NCBI GenBank assembly: GCA_033807775.1
Contig: CM066327.1
Location: 76,452,795-76,516,794, forward strand
Direction: 5' to 3'
Source: Saussurea involucrata
Lineage: Eukaryota; Streptophyta; Magnoliopsida; Asterales; Asteraceae
Length of the DNA: 64,000 nt
Positions 1 through 11,625 of this stretch are shown in pieces. The notes beneath the pieces were generated by a model. It saw only the letters and a list, made by a program, of their open reading frames with translations. It was not told the DNA's origin and did no database searches. The translations under genes were made by a program, and so were the position numbers. Within the stretch, counting starts at the first letter, position 1. Each line of letters opens with the position of its first letter.

Positions 1-1247
1 ATTTTCTTCCTCTTCTTCAATTTTTGCCATGAGGCAGAGATTGGCCTCATCATCATCTTCAGAGTCAGATGATTCTTCAGTGTCAGAGGCAGCCCAGTCG
101 AAATCAGCGACCAAGCCTTTGCCTTTCTTCTTAAAGCTTTTCAGCTTTGAATATTTTTCTTTCAGTTTTTTGTTTTTGTCATCTCTAGCCCTAGGGTTAG
201 AGGATTTCATGGAGAAAGCTGAGGGTTTAAAGACTTTCTTTGACCTGCATTCACTAGCAAAATGTCCTACTTTTTCACAGTTAAAGCGGGTAGCAGTAGC
301 CTTATCAATAGGGGTTGATGATCTAGGCTTGTCAGTGAGTGCAAGGGGTTTGTTACTTCTGAAGTTACTCTTTCTAGCGAATCTCCTGAACTTACTAGCT
401 AGGAGTGCTAGAGATTCATCAAGATCTGAAGAATCAGCATCTGATGAGCATTCAGAGTTAGTTTCCAACTCAGTGACAGTGATAGTTGATCGCTGAGTGG
501 AAGGTGACTCTGAGAGTAAAGCAACATGTGTGCTTTTGGAATCCTTTACAAGATTCTTCTTAAGATGACACGACTGCTCATGATTGAGCATAGTGCCATA
601 TAAGGTAGAGAGAGTCGTAGATTTTAGATCCTTTGATAGCTTGAGACACATTGAATAACTGTCCCAGCTTTCAGGTAAACATTCTAAGAACTTTGTCAGT
701 ATTTCAAAGTTAGAATATTCCTTACCAACGGTTTTCAGATCTATAATTAAACAGTTAAACCGCTGATGTACTTCAGAGAGTTTCATTCTTACCACAAATG
801 AAGCTTTCGTACTGTCTTACCAGGTTGATCTTTCTTGAGTCACTTCAGACGTACCTTCATATTGAACACAGATTGTGTCCCACATGGCTTTAAGGGTTTT
901 CAGGTTCATGACGGAATGGTAGACTTCGTCAGGAAGAGCCATAGAAAGAACGGATCTGGCTTTAGTATCGATAGCCACTTTCTTCTTATCTTCATCAGAT
1001 CAATTGTGAGGTTCCTTAGGAATGATTCTTTCAGGAATGGCAGCTCTAGTAGTAGTGCCTGGAACTTCAGGATCAATCCTAACAGGAATATATGGGCCAT
1101 TTTCGATGTAATAAGGCATAGTAGGGTCTACACCTTCTAAGAAGAGTATCATCCTATTTTTCCACAGATTAAAGTTATCTCTAGAAAATCTAGGGGTTTT
1201 GCAAGAGAACCATTGTCAATATAGTTTGTGTTTGTGTTGGTAGCCAT
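1..1247 (-). pseudogene. gag of copia element A, broken
   Basis: The ATG at 1247-1245 lies 69 bp inside the primer site, and the translation follows element C gag, so this was a copia capsid/nucleocapsid gene. Seen breaks relative to C: a 1-bp loss in a C run near 1190-1196 soon after the start; TGA at 1000-1002 where C has TGG; and a 4-bp loss near 835-845. In the zinc knuckle (245-290) the first cysteine codon is CGC (Arg, 286-288), so the CX2CX4HX4C motif lacks one metal ligand. At positions 40-110 A keeps sense codons (TGG and CTC) where C has two stops. Plus-strand ORFs here are antisense shadows. Confidence 0.88.
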
Positions 1248-1315
1248 TATGAGAAATAGCAAGGAAGAGAAAAGATTAGTATAAGCAAGATCTTGTTTAT
1301 TAGATTAAAAAATCT

Positions 1316-1327
1316 GCTCTGATACCA
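1316..1327 (-). other. Primer binding site, tRNA-iMet type (element A)
   Basis: On the minus strand this reads TGGTATCAGAGC, complementary to the 3' end of plant initiator methionine tRNA, the standard primer for copia reverse transcription. It starts two bases inside the LTR end and matches sites in B and C. Confidence 0.92.
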
Positions 1328-1329
1328 CT

Positions 1330-2291
1330 TGTTGGTCCCGGAGGGGTTATATAAGTTTGTAGAAGGAGGGGGGTTGAATACAAACACACATATTTTACTT
1401 TTCTAAATTGTTTATTGATATTTATCAAACAATTTACAACTTGTTGCGGAACAAGATTAAGGATTAAACCTAATCTAACCAAGTTAAGAGAATCACTAAG
1501 ATTTCTTGCACTAGAAATAAGTTAGAAAGAAGATAAGAATATTACGAATAATATTCTAACACAAAGTAGTAGAGAGAAGAAGATGGCCGAGAACTTCATT
1601 TCTAAAGTAGGGTTTCTTCTAATATACTGCATGCATTAAATGCATATCACTACAACTTTACACGTGGCAGCAGCTGATTGGTTGCATGTTTTGACCTTGG
1701 TAGACAACCTAGTAGCCGCATGATGAACAGTGTAGAATCAGAGTTGGTTGTACGATTCTGGCCAGAAGGGATATCCGTTCTGACAGATCGTACGGAGACG
1801 TGCAAGGGGGAAAGACAAACGTAACTTGTAGAGGAAACTTCATGATCAGCGTTCGTTGAATATATCTTTATCAGCGAGTGATAAAGTTCAGCGTTCGCTG
1901 AAGTTTTCTACTTGAGACTTCACGTTGAGTGGACAGGTCTTGGCTTCGCTGATATCCGCATTAGTTCATTAGTAGACTTGTCGCTGGTTCTTTGGCTTGA
2001 TCTTCGACTTCAGCGTAGAACATTTGTTGACGTGAAACTTGTATTCAGGGATCATAAGTAAACAACTAAAACTATCAGCGATCATCAGTAAGACTGAACA
2101 GGCTCAGGGCTTGCTGATGAACAGTTTCGTTGAATGTATAAATTAAAGAGCATGAGTTTCCTATCAGCGGTACTGTAGAGACATAGTACTTATCAGCGAT
2201 AGTGAAACTCTAATTCATATTGTCTACTTACAATTTTCACTAAGTGTTTCTCAGAGAGTCATTATCAAATCACTGAGGGTTTGGATCAACA
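1330..2291 (-). repeat. 5' LTR of element A (962 bp)
   Basis: On the plus strand it runs from TGTTGGTCCC to ATCAACA, the reverse complement of the TGTTGATCC...ACCAACA ends of C. It has a short C run (six, interrupted), a G-box CACGTG at 1661-1666, the palindromic RY-type motif ATGCATTAAATGCAT at 1627-1645 and a TATA-like TATATT at 1620-1625. It contains many copies of TCAGCG/CGCTGA. U3 and R are inferred from motif order only. Confidence 0.9.
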
Positions 2292-2892
2292 CCTTAGACG
2301 AAGAATCTCTCTTTCAATCTGCTCAAAGCCTCCCAAAATCACCAATGTCGATCCTTGCCATCTTCTCTTTTCTCAGGTTGCACGCAAAGTATGAATTTCA
2401 GGAATAGGGTTCTGTACCAATTATTGAGGGTTTTATACCCTTTTTCAAATATTTCCAAAATAAACCCTGCAGTTCATTAGTTCCATCTTTCTCCACCATA
2501 CTCTTATTCTTAGAATATCAAACCTTGGTTATTACAGAGATCGCTTAGAATAAAAACAAATGAGAAAGAAAATGAAGAAACTTAAAAGATGAGAAGAAAA
2601 ACAAACTTGAATCAAAATGAAGAAATTAAGGGATGAATAAAGTAAGGGATGAATAATGTAAGGGTTAGAGGTTATGGATGGATTAAGTGATTGAGAAAGT
2701 AAAAAGCCTTTGAGAAAGGTGAAGGTTTGGAGGTGGAAACTTAATTAAAGTGGTTGTATGAATTACCAAAATGACATACTTGCAATAAAAAATACATTTG
2801 TTCATATAGGGGCATAGAAGTCTTTAACCTAATTAATATTTAAAAATTTCAAAAAAAGGAGAAAATTTCTAGCCAAGAATTATACTCTAAGA
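2292..2892. other. Non-coding stretch, no gene seen
   Basis: Moderately AT-rich sequence flanking element A. No convincing ORF, splice structure or terminal repeat was found. Purine-rich text (2560-2720) resembles untranslated or intergenic DNA. Confidence 0.5.
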
Positions 2893-2920
2893 AGATGCCA
2901 CATCATTCTTGTAGTTTTTG

Positions 2921-2925
<5 letters not shown>

Positions 2926-2971
<46 letters not shown>
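2926..2971. repeat. (AT)n microsatellite
   Basis: About 23 uninterrupted AT dinucleotides. It follows GTAGTTTTTGTTTTA, and the reverse complement of that arrangement recurs at 3703-3750, so the microsatellite lies at the end of an inverted pair of element-like termini rather than in random sequence. Confidence 0.95.
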
Positions 2972-2973
<2 letters not shown>

Positions 2974-3204
2974 ATTTGTTTCTTATTGTATTCAATTGTC
3001 ATGTAAATAAAAATATACATATTATTTTATTCAAGTGTCATGTAAATAAAAATATATATTATTATATTCAAGTGTCATGTAAATAAAAAATTGATTTTAA
3101 TAAGAATTAAAATGATTAGTAAAATTTAAAACATAGGAAAAATATAGAAGATGAAAATAAAAAAGAACTCTAAAATCCTAACAAAAGTCCAAAGAAATGT
3201 ATGT

Positions 3205-6200
3205 CCGGATTAGTTTCTCGAAATAACCTGAAAAAAATAAAAATAACACATTGAAGTTTGTTGTGGTTATATTATACATTGTAATACGTATTTGCAAGAT
3301 TCGATTATCGAAAATTGTCATCAAAACTATAAAACTGTTGTCCGATGTCAAGAACAAATCCTCGGTTATTTAGAAAAACAAAAACTTAAGAAACATATAG
3401 ATGATAAATGTAAAAAAGAAAAACTCTAAAATCACAACAAAAGTCAATGACGAATAATACCTGGAGTAGTATTTTAAAACTAAAACTGAAAAGCGATTTT
3501 GTTGAAGAATAACAATTTATGAAATGAAAGAATAAATCAAGTTATGGAGAGGGAGAAAAAGAGTTTACCTAAAAATGATTTTGTGGAAGAATAATGATTT
3601 GTCAAATGAAAGAACAAATCAATTGATGGAGAAGTAGAAAAAGAATTTACCTGAAAAACAATTTTGTTGAAGAATAATGAGTTGTGAAATTAATAATCAA
3701 TATATATATATATATATATTAAAACAAAAACCACATGTAGTGACGTGACACCTCCTAATGTTTAGACCCCCTTTTATTTTATTTTCTCAAATTTTTGATT
3801 TTTTTAAATGTTGAATATGTAAAAGACTCTTCCGCCCCTATGTGGGAAATCTGTGATTCATTATTAAGTTGGGGTTTTTGTAATTTTACATGCCTAAGTT
3901 TAACCTCCAACTTTTGATTTGCTTCTTCATTTACTTTCAAATTTTCTTAATACAATCTTTGATTTTTTTAAATGTTGAATATGTAAAATATTTTTCCACC
4001 CATATGTGGGAAATGTGTGATTCATTATTAAGTTGGATTTTTGGTAATTTTACATGCATAAGTTTAACCTCTAACTTTTGATTTGCTTCTTCATTTACTA
4101 TTAAAAATTTCTTAATACAATTTGTTTTATGTTGCAATAATAAACAAAATGAATTCTAGAACTTCCTTTGGTGGATGATGAAGAACATAAAAGTTGAAGA
4201 AGACATAGAAGACTCTAAACAAGTATGTAGAAATTGTATTCTTAAGCAAATGTGATTTGTTATTACATATTTTTCATTTTCCATATTGTTGGATTAGTTG
4301 TTATCATAGAACATGGTTGTGTTTATGATTGAATCATATAGATTCGAATACAATTTGATATTTTGTAATTAAAAGATCTGATATTATTTTTTCACATTTA
4401 ACAATGATCATGTATACGTGATTGATAATTGCGTTAAGTTTTTACTATTTCAAGATTTTTTTTCTGTTAACATTAACATTGTCATTGTTGTGAGAATTTA
4501 TGGTGTGTATGACTTCATTGCTAAAAAACCATCCTCAAATCTTATTGGAAAAACTATTTTCATGATCAGATTTGAGGAAAAACTCTTTTCATGATCAAAC
4601 GTCGAAATATATTTTGTTGAAAAGTTTCAGAGATTTGGTTTGTAACAAGCTAAAAGATTTTTTTTATTTCTAGGTTTTCATTTTTTATTTACATAACAGT
4701 TCAAAAAAAATAGTTTGTTTTATTGTCTTCCATTCTAATAGTTTAATATTGGTATTTATTTATCATTATTTTTTATTAGTCTTCTCGAAATAACCTGCAA
4801 AATAAGAATAATAATTGGAAAAAAACATGTTGAAGTTTGTTGAGATATATTATAGAACGTAATACGTATTTGCAGGACTCGATTATTGAATCATTGTTTT
4901 CATCAAGACTATAAAATCGTTGTCCGCTGCTAATAACAAACCCCCGGTTCTATTGGAAAAACATAAACAAATATTTACGACAAAAGTAAAAATAAACTCT
5001 AAAATCCCAAAGTCAATAACGAATAATACCTGGATTATTATACTCAAAGTAAACATGCTAAACCACTTTGTTGAAGAATAAAAGTTTGTGAAAGGAAAGA
5101 ACAAATCAAGCGATGGAAAGAGAGAAAATAAGTTTACCTACAAACGATTTTGTTGAAGATTAATAATTTGTGAAATGAAAGAACAAATCAAGTGACAGAG
5201 AAGAAGAAAAAAAAATTCTCAAATTTATGATTTTTTTAAATGTTGAATATGTAAAAGACTCTTCCGCCCCTATGTGGGAAATCTGTGATTCATTATTAAG
5301 TTGGGGTTTTGGTAATTTTACTTGCCTAAGTTTAACCTCCAACTTTTGATTTGCTTCTTCATTTACTTTCAAAAATTTCTTAATACAATCTTTGATTTTT
5401 TTTAAATGTTGAATATGTAAAATACTTTTCCGCCCATATGTGGGAAATGTGTGATCCATTATTAAGTTGGATTTTTGGTAATTTTACATGCATAAGTTTA
5501 ACCTCCAACTTTTGATTTGTTTCTTCATTTACTATTAAAAATTTCTTAATACAATTTGTTCTATGTTGCAATAATAAACAAAATGAATTTTAGAACTTCC
5601 TTTGGTTGATGATGAAGAAGATAAAAGTTTAAGAAGACATGGAAGACTCTAATCAAGTATGTAGAAATTGTATTCTTAAACAAATGTGATTTGTTATTAC
5701 ATATTTCTTATTTTCCATATTGTTGGATTAGTTGTTATCATAGAACATGGTTGTGTTTATGATTGAATCATATAGATTCGAATACAATTTGATATTTTGT
5801 AATTAAAAGATCTGATATTATTTTTTCACATTTAAGCGTCATTGACAATGATCATGTATACGTGATTGATAATTGCGTTAAGTTTTTACTATTTCAAGAT
5901 TTTTTCTATTAACATTAACATTGTCATTGTTGTGAGAATTTATGATGTCTATGACTTTATTGCTAAAAAACCATCCTCAAATCTTATTGGAAAAACTCTT
6001 TTCATGATCAGATTTGAGGAAAAACTCTTTTCATGATCAAACGTCGAAATATATTTTGTTGAAAAGTTTCAGAGATTTGGTTTGTAACAAGCTAAAAGAT
6101 TTTTTTTATTTCTAGGTTTTCATTTTTTATTTACATAACAGTTCAATATGAATAGTTTGTTTTATTGTCTTCTATTCTAATATTTTAATTTTTGGTATTT

Positions 6201-6235
6201 ATTTATCATTATTTTTTATTAAAAAACAATCAAAA
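3205..6235. repeat. Direct duplication with internal smaller repeats
   Basis: Text from about 3785-4777 recurs at about 5216-6222 (offset about 1.43 kb) with few differences, including the word ATTGATAATTGCGTTAAGTT and its surroundings. An older, more diverged pair links 3205-3500 with 4780-5000 (both have CTCGAAATAACCTG). Inside, a unit of about 160 bp is repeated at about 3798 and 3960 and again at 5230 and 5395. A unit of about 87 bp (TTTTGTTGAAGAATAA followed by AAATGAAAGAACAAATCAA) is repeated at about 3500-3680 and 5060-5190. Short ORFs here are by-products of the repeats and no gene is supported. Confidence 0.85.
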
Positions 6236-6789
6236 GGATTAAAAATATTTTTCTTATTTAACTTTCATTTTTTATTTTACATGAGTCTATTTATTTACAT
6301 TTTATTGTATTAGTTTAACAATTAATACAAATAAAATCTTTTAGATTTATTTACTATTATTTTTTATTTACATAGCAATTAATATATCAGTATTAATATA
6401 CTATTATGAAATAGGTCAAAGGAATGTATATTGGCATTTTGAGAATGCTCTATTTTTTAATCGAATTTTTAGTTTTTTTAATGTCTATATATACCTCATT
6501 AATTGATTAAATATTCCTGTATTTTTTTAATTAATTATTATATATTAATGTGTACCTCATAAATTGATCAAATGTTTTATATTTTTCACTTAATTTATTA
6601 TGAACCAATACACATAAATGAAATAGTTATGAAAATTTGTTACATTTTAATATTATTCATTTTTTATTTAGACAATAACAAATATATTATTACAAAAAAC
6701 GCTAAAGGAAATTATGTTGAAATTTTGAGAATGTTTGAATTACTGTTTTTATTATTTATCCAATTTTTAGTTTTTTAAACCTATATATT
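6236..6789. other. AT-rich non-coding stretch
   Basis: Very AT-rich, with a loosely repeated ATATATA...CCTCATTAATTGAT...AAAT motif near 6485, 6545 and 7120. No gene is supported. Confidence 0.5.
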
Positions 6790-7062
6790 TATAGAGTCAG
6801 GTTCAAGGGAAAAACTCAAAAAACGGAAATCTGAAGAACACCCTAGGAGCCCCTTCATCTAGGCGGTATGCACTTGTGCATACAAGTTATTTGTAACATG
6901 CATTTGTGCATATATGCACAAATGCATAATGCACTTGTGCATAAAACCAAAAAGTCAACTATTTACCTGTATGCACAAGTACATACCGTCTAGATGAAGG
7001 GCTTCTAGGGTGTTCTTCAGTTTTCCGTTTTTTTTAGGTTTTTCCTTGAACCTCCCTCTATA
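6790..7062. mobile_element. Foldback/MITE-like inverted repeat
   Basis: The left arm (6790 to about 6890) and right arm (about 6965-7062) are imperfect reverse complements over about 90 bp: TATAGAG near the ends, then GGTTCAAGG, ACGGAAA, CTGAAGAACACCCTAG and CTTCATCTAG. The loop contains a perfect 28-bp palindrome at 6899-6926 built on TGCATTTGTGCATA. No ORF is present, as expected of a non-autonomous foldback element. The target duplication was not resolved and the superfamily is unknown. Confidence 0.8.
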
Positions 7063-7639
7063 TTTATATTTCAATAAATGATTAAATATTTCATGTATAT
7101 TGGTAATTATTGTATAGCAATAAACCTCATTAATTGACCTAACTTTTCATATACTTCTTTTAATATATGAAATAGTTATGACAACTTAATACATTTCAAT
7201 ATACACTAGTTATTGTACCCGCGCGATGCAGCGGGATGTATTTTAATTCTATACTCGAATCCTCATTCTTACTTCTTGTTTTTTTTATTTTTCGTTCATC
7301 TTGATTTTATTTTTATGGTTCGATGTTTATCATGTTTTATTAATAACACATAACACTTATCCAATATTTGAACATGTTTATAAATAGATTAGTTCAAACT
7401 TCGAGTTTTATTTTTCGTTCCTCTTGACCCTAATTTTATGGTTATCTGGGGTTTTAAATCACGAACCAAATGGTACGCATATTGAAGGTTAGTATGATCG
7501 ATCATTCACAGCTTTTGAAATGGAATCGTTAGATGGCGAATTAACCTATTCCTCCACGAATAGGTATTTGAACACAATGCGTCCATATCATCTAAAAATG
7601 AACTCAAATGAGACTGTTTACATCAGAGTACTTTATGAA

Positions 7640-7856
7640 GAGCAAGCGATTCACGGAGAGATTTTTGGGACTTTGGTGGTGGTGGCGGTGTCTGAACAAC
7701 TCGAGCCAATATCTTATGTCTGCTACTCCAGAAACTCTTGATATCATTATCGGTTCTCCAAGGCAAAAATGTGGCTATTATTGCCCATTTGTTCCCAAAT
7801 TCCGGCTGCAAATCTATCACTACCATCTTTTCATCTGCAGAAAACTTCATACCACT
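7640..7856 (-). pseudogene. R2R3-MYB second-repeat fragment
   Basis: The minus translation contains FSADEKMVVIDL, EFGNKWAIIATFLP, RTDNDIKSFWSSRHK. This is recognisable as the last MYB repeat (helix-turn-helix with spaced tryptophans) of an R2R3-type transcription factor. The sequence starts right after a CTGCAG that looks like a splice acceptor, so it is probably a captured exon. It has LPW where the family has LPG before RTDND, and nothing of the first repeat. It lies inside the Helitron near its 3' end. DNA binding is not expected from this piece alone. Confidence 0.8.
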
Positions 7857-8109
7857 GCAGGTAACATACATGGAAAGAACAAGAATCAGATACATGATAT
7901 TCCCCAAACTAAATACTTCCACTTCAAAAAAGTATGAAATTAAATTAAAATACCATACATGTGACATTTCTTCCTTCTGTCCATCAGGTATCTTCTTTTG
8001 CACAAGCATAACTTTTCCTTTCTCTATTATTCCAACAAATCAGTTTATTGACTTGGTAAAAACAGAGTTGAAATAACATAAATGGATTCAATAAAATCAA
8101 AGTAATCTG

Positions 8110-10640
8110 AAAGACAAATAATAGAGGAACCTTCAATGCTTTGAGTCTATCACCAAGTGTAGGAAGTCTTTCCAAAAGCTTACGTGCTATAAATTCATTC
8201 GATTTAGCTTGTTTGAAAAAAGAACTTCAGAAGCTTCTTTGTGGAAGGACATTTTTGCAGGATCTTTAACCACCAGGCAACTTGCAATCACCTGCTTAAA
8301 AGACTTTGGACATAAAACAAGCAACAGAAGTATGAGACGATGGGATCATAAAGTAGTAAAGAAGAAACATATATATTATTATTACCTTAGAAAACTTCTT
8401 ATCCCTCTCATAATCAAGGCCACGAGGTGCATTTTGCAAGGTCATGAGAAAAACCTATCATGCTATAATAATTTTAAGTCATGATGATCTAGTTTTAGAT
8501 ATAACTTGACTCAGCCAGTACCAATCAATTGCAGAGAAGTAAAAAGACATCAAACTACAACATATATGCACCTTCATCAGGGGATACTTTGAGAAAGTAG
8601 CATATCCATGAGCAAGTTCCAGAGTTGTGATGCCAAAGGACCAGATATTAGCCCTGCAGATATTACCAAACATATATATTATTGTTCCCACTATTTTGGT
8701 CTTGAAAAGGGACGGGGAACCTTCCATGCATTTTTTACATAAACTGATAACATAGTGATTACTAATTACTGAAATTACCAGGCTGGCTGCTGTTTATTTT
8801 CAAGTGTTCTTCCTTGGAGACGTCAGTATTTACTTCTGGTGACATGGACGATTGTGCTTTTGGTGCCCATCTTCATCCTAGTATTCAAAAGCTGAGCCAT
8901 TTAGCAAGCATACTCGGTGAATCCTTACCAAAACTATTGTAAAACAGGTTGATATATTCACATTCTCCTCGATGTCTCCAATGATATGCATCTGAACATT
9001 ATCAGTAAAACCCTCCATATTTAGATTAGATTGTGAAAAAGATGTTGCTTTTTGCACAATATCTTCAGCCTGCATGTTTCATATTCCATAGCATCAATGC
9101 CAAGACACGAAAACTTTTCCAAATATAACATGAATCAATTTCTTACAAAATTCAGAAAAATCTTACATTTCCTTCTGTTGAACTACCTTCATTTGGTTGA
9201 ATATTGGTGTTTTTCAGCCATATCACATTGCTCATGATCATTGAGGGATTTTTTAGATGAATTCACTGCAGCTCCTATCGAAGTCGTAGATGAAACTGCA
9301 CCAACTGCAGTACTCATAATTTGGTCTTTTGCCAACAAGTCCAATGTGCCATAAATGATCAAATCAGTGTATGTGTTTCCATGATCCAACTGTCCACCGT
9401 TAATTTCAAGAGGCCTGGTGATCAGATGTGAATCAATGTCACAAGCTGGCAAATTGATCAATCCCCGAAATTGAGTCCAACGAACGCTTGCCAAATGTCG
9501 CCAAAAGCGGATTCCTAGGTGGAGTGGGTGAACCGAGAGGATGATGGGGGCTTGTGAATGGCCCCTTTTGCTTTCCAGGTGTTTTGTTTATTAACCCCTC
9601 TAGCAGGGTACATGTACCCGATAATCTGTTCTAGTCTTTTAGCAAGTCCTTTCCAAGAGAAACAAAATCAAATTTACCAACATCGTGGAAATCAGGTAAG
9701 TCTAAATTGTCTAAAGTAATAGGTTTGATCTTCAAACGATCTTTCAAAAGGGACAATGGCTCATTCCCATCTAATCTGTGAATATCACTAGATATTAGTT
9801 CATCAAAGAGGTCGTTATGCCTGTCCTCCGTCTTAGTTACAGGTCTTGTTCAAAAGACAGTCCAACAAGTTATGAGAATATGAGGCATACTAAACAGATT
9901 AAAAGACGGTATCAAATTACACACACAATAATTACCATGTAGCAGCAAAAAAAACAAATAGAGGTGGTTATTGATGCACTTTCATAACTGTTGATTATTA
10001 TATTATTTGTTAATGTCTGCTTTCTCGATTAAATGAGCAATTGAGAAGGTGCTTTGAAGTGGTATCCCTGATATATCCATATCTCATTAAGCATCAACTT
10101 ACCAGCTAAGAATGACAAATTCTTGTTCTGAGTCTTGAGTAGGTGGGTTTCTTATATCATCTTGCAATATCTCTTGGGAGGATAACATAGCCCTTTCAGT
10201 GTTTGTGGAATAATCATGGTGCTTGTAGCTAACTTTCCTCCTAGAGAAATCAGAGGTTACACCAAGAGTAACTAATGGTATAAAGTTTTAAAAATGTTTT
10301 CCATAACCTCAGGTGCCATCCTAGAAAATGTAAAACCACAATAAGTATCAATTTTGATAACGTCACTATGGACCACGACATATGTCTATTACGATTATTT
10401 TAAAATTTAAGCCTCCGTTAAGGACGAGGAGCCATATTTCAAAGATGACCAACAAAAATGAATGTATGAGTATGGCGTAAAAATTATGCAAGTACAAAAG
10501 AACAGTACCAGCATGGTGTCCAGACAAATGTATTCCTTGTCTCTTGTCTATCACCGAAATCAAATAGGCAAGCAGAAACACCAAGATCGGCCAGCTTGAT
10601 TGAACCACGCTCACAAATGAGAATATTTCCAACCTATCAT
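8110..10640 (-). pseudogene. STE20-like (BLUS1/SPS1-type) kinase gene fragment, several exons
   Basis: Pieces of one Ser/Thr kinase gene occur in gene order on the minus strand. 10640-10526: NILICERGSIKLADLGVSA then CLFDFGDRQETRNTF and TPCW (activation loop). 8660-8574: ANIWSFGITTLELAHG, SKYPLMK. About 8310-8205: VIASCLVVKDPAK. About 8195-8110: LLERLPTLGDRLKALK. The set matches the plant STE20/BLUS1-like family. Odd residues are DLG for DFG and N for the D of ADIWSFG; later exons carry stops and frameshifts. The N-lobe and HRD loop were not found. Introns lie between the pieces. It is non-functional and carried by the Helitron. Confidence 0.78.
8878..9850 (-). pseudogene. Unidentified coding-like fragments inside the Helitron
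   Basis: Several minus-strand stretches look protein-coding but were not assigned. 9850-9655 reads TEDRHNDLFDELISSDIHRL, DGNEPLSLLKDRLKIKP and onward without a stop. About 9580-9480 is proline-rich (GPFTSPHHPLGSP). 9494-9189 is an open frame containing TYTDLIIYGTLDLLAKDQI. They lie between exons of the captured kinase, so they could be further kinase exons or pieces of a fourth gene. No function is claimed. Confidence 0.45.
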
Positions 10641-11439
10641 AACAGCAAACGAATTGCATCCACAAACTCAATTTAAACATCTCCACAAGTAAGAGTCTTT
10701 TCACTAAAAAGGTATACATATCCAGCCTATCGAAACAGATAAAGAATTGCATTCCACAAACTCAATTTAAACATCTCCACAACAAGTATGAATGTTTTCA
10801 CTGAAATATTATATACATAACATAGTGATGTACCCATGAAACCAAAAACATTTGCAACCCTGTATCCTATTATTTTCTACATACAAAAACATTGATTTGA
10901 TCATTTGGAGATCAAAAAGGCTTTTCCATGTAGATTTGATATCAGTTTCAACTTTTCCAAAAACAATTGCTATAACATCATACCTGAGGATAGTTCTTAG
11001 AATAAAATATCATAAACTTGCCAATAATATGTCAATTTAGCATTTGAACATTACTAACTTCAATGCAAGAAGAGATCACGAGTGACAATGAACAAGGAAA
11101 AACTACCTGTTTGAATTTAGTAGTGGTCTCAATCATGCGACCTTGAATCAACCCCTAATAACACAAATCAAGGTCTGCAATTAGCAATGGAACATTCAAA
11201 TCAATGCATGTTATATGCCTAAATTAACTTTCAATAGATAAGCAATGAAACCGAACAGTACTTGGTTCTCAAAAACCAAATGCCAACACGATATCTCTCA
11301 AAACAAAGGGGCAAGAAACCATCCAAGAAGGGTCTTTTGAATACTGCATCCAAAATAAACTTGGTAAATAATACTTCATGGTTATATATCATTAAATAAC
11401 TTCAAATTATCTAAATACCACATCGAAAACCATGTCTTA

Positions 11440-11625
11440 CTTGCTCGTCTTGGAATACATATATCTGCTTTGGCATCCTTTGGTGGAGGGGAAACAATAT
11501 CTACGAGCAATCCATTTACATAAAAAACAACAAGCTTTTTACCCCAATGCGACTATGGAATCGGCTGAATACTTGCAGATAACAACATCCTTCCCTGTGA
11601 TCGGAGTTCCAGATGCAGGCTCTGC
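11440..11625 (-). pseudogene. HAD/FCP1-like phosphatase N-terminal fragment
   Basis: On the minus strand one frame reads DVVICKYSADSIVALG. After a frame change it reads KLVVFYVNGLLVDIVSPPP then KDAKADICIPRRA. The second part resembles the start of plant HAD-superfamily proteins with an FCP1/NIF-type phosphatase domain, where a D-x-(D/N)-G-x-(L/V) strand carries the nucleophile. Here the first Asp is replaced (VFYVNG). It is captured in the Helitron near its 5' side and broken by a frameshift and stops. Assignment is from family resemblance only. Confidence 0.55.

Larger units (their letters stand above)
1..2291 (-). mobile_element. Ty1/copia element A, 5' part, cut by window edge
   Basis: The element reads right to left: 5' LTR (1330-2291), tRNA-iMet primer binding site (1316-1327), then a broken gag running off the left edge. 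LTR, leader and gag closely resemble element C (37116-50195), so A and C are the same or sister families. Only the 5' quarter is visible, so the second LTR and target duplication cannot be checked. The five bases next to the LTR (2292-2296, CCTTA) would be the expected duplication. The gag damage points to an older insertion than C. Confidence 0.9.

Noticed and set aside
29..496. 155-codon plus-strand ORF
   Set aside because: Antisense shadow of element A gag; low-complexity Ser/Leu translation and no homology pattern.
10366..10752. 128-codon minus-strand ORF as a membrane protein
   Set aside because: Hydrophobic translation is the wrong frame of intron and kinase exon sequence; the kinase motif lies in another frame at 10526-10640.
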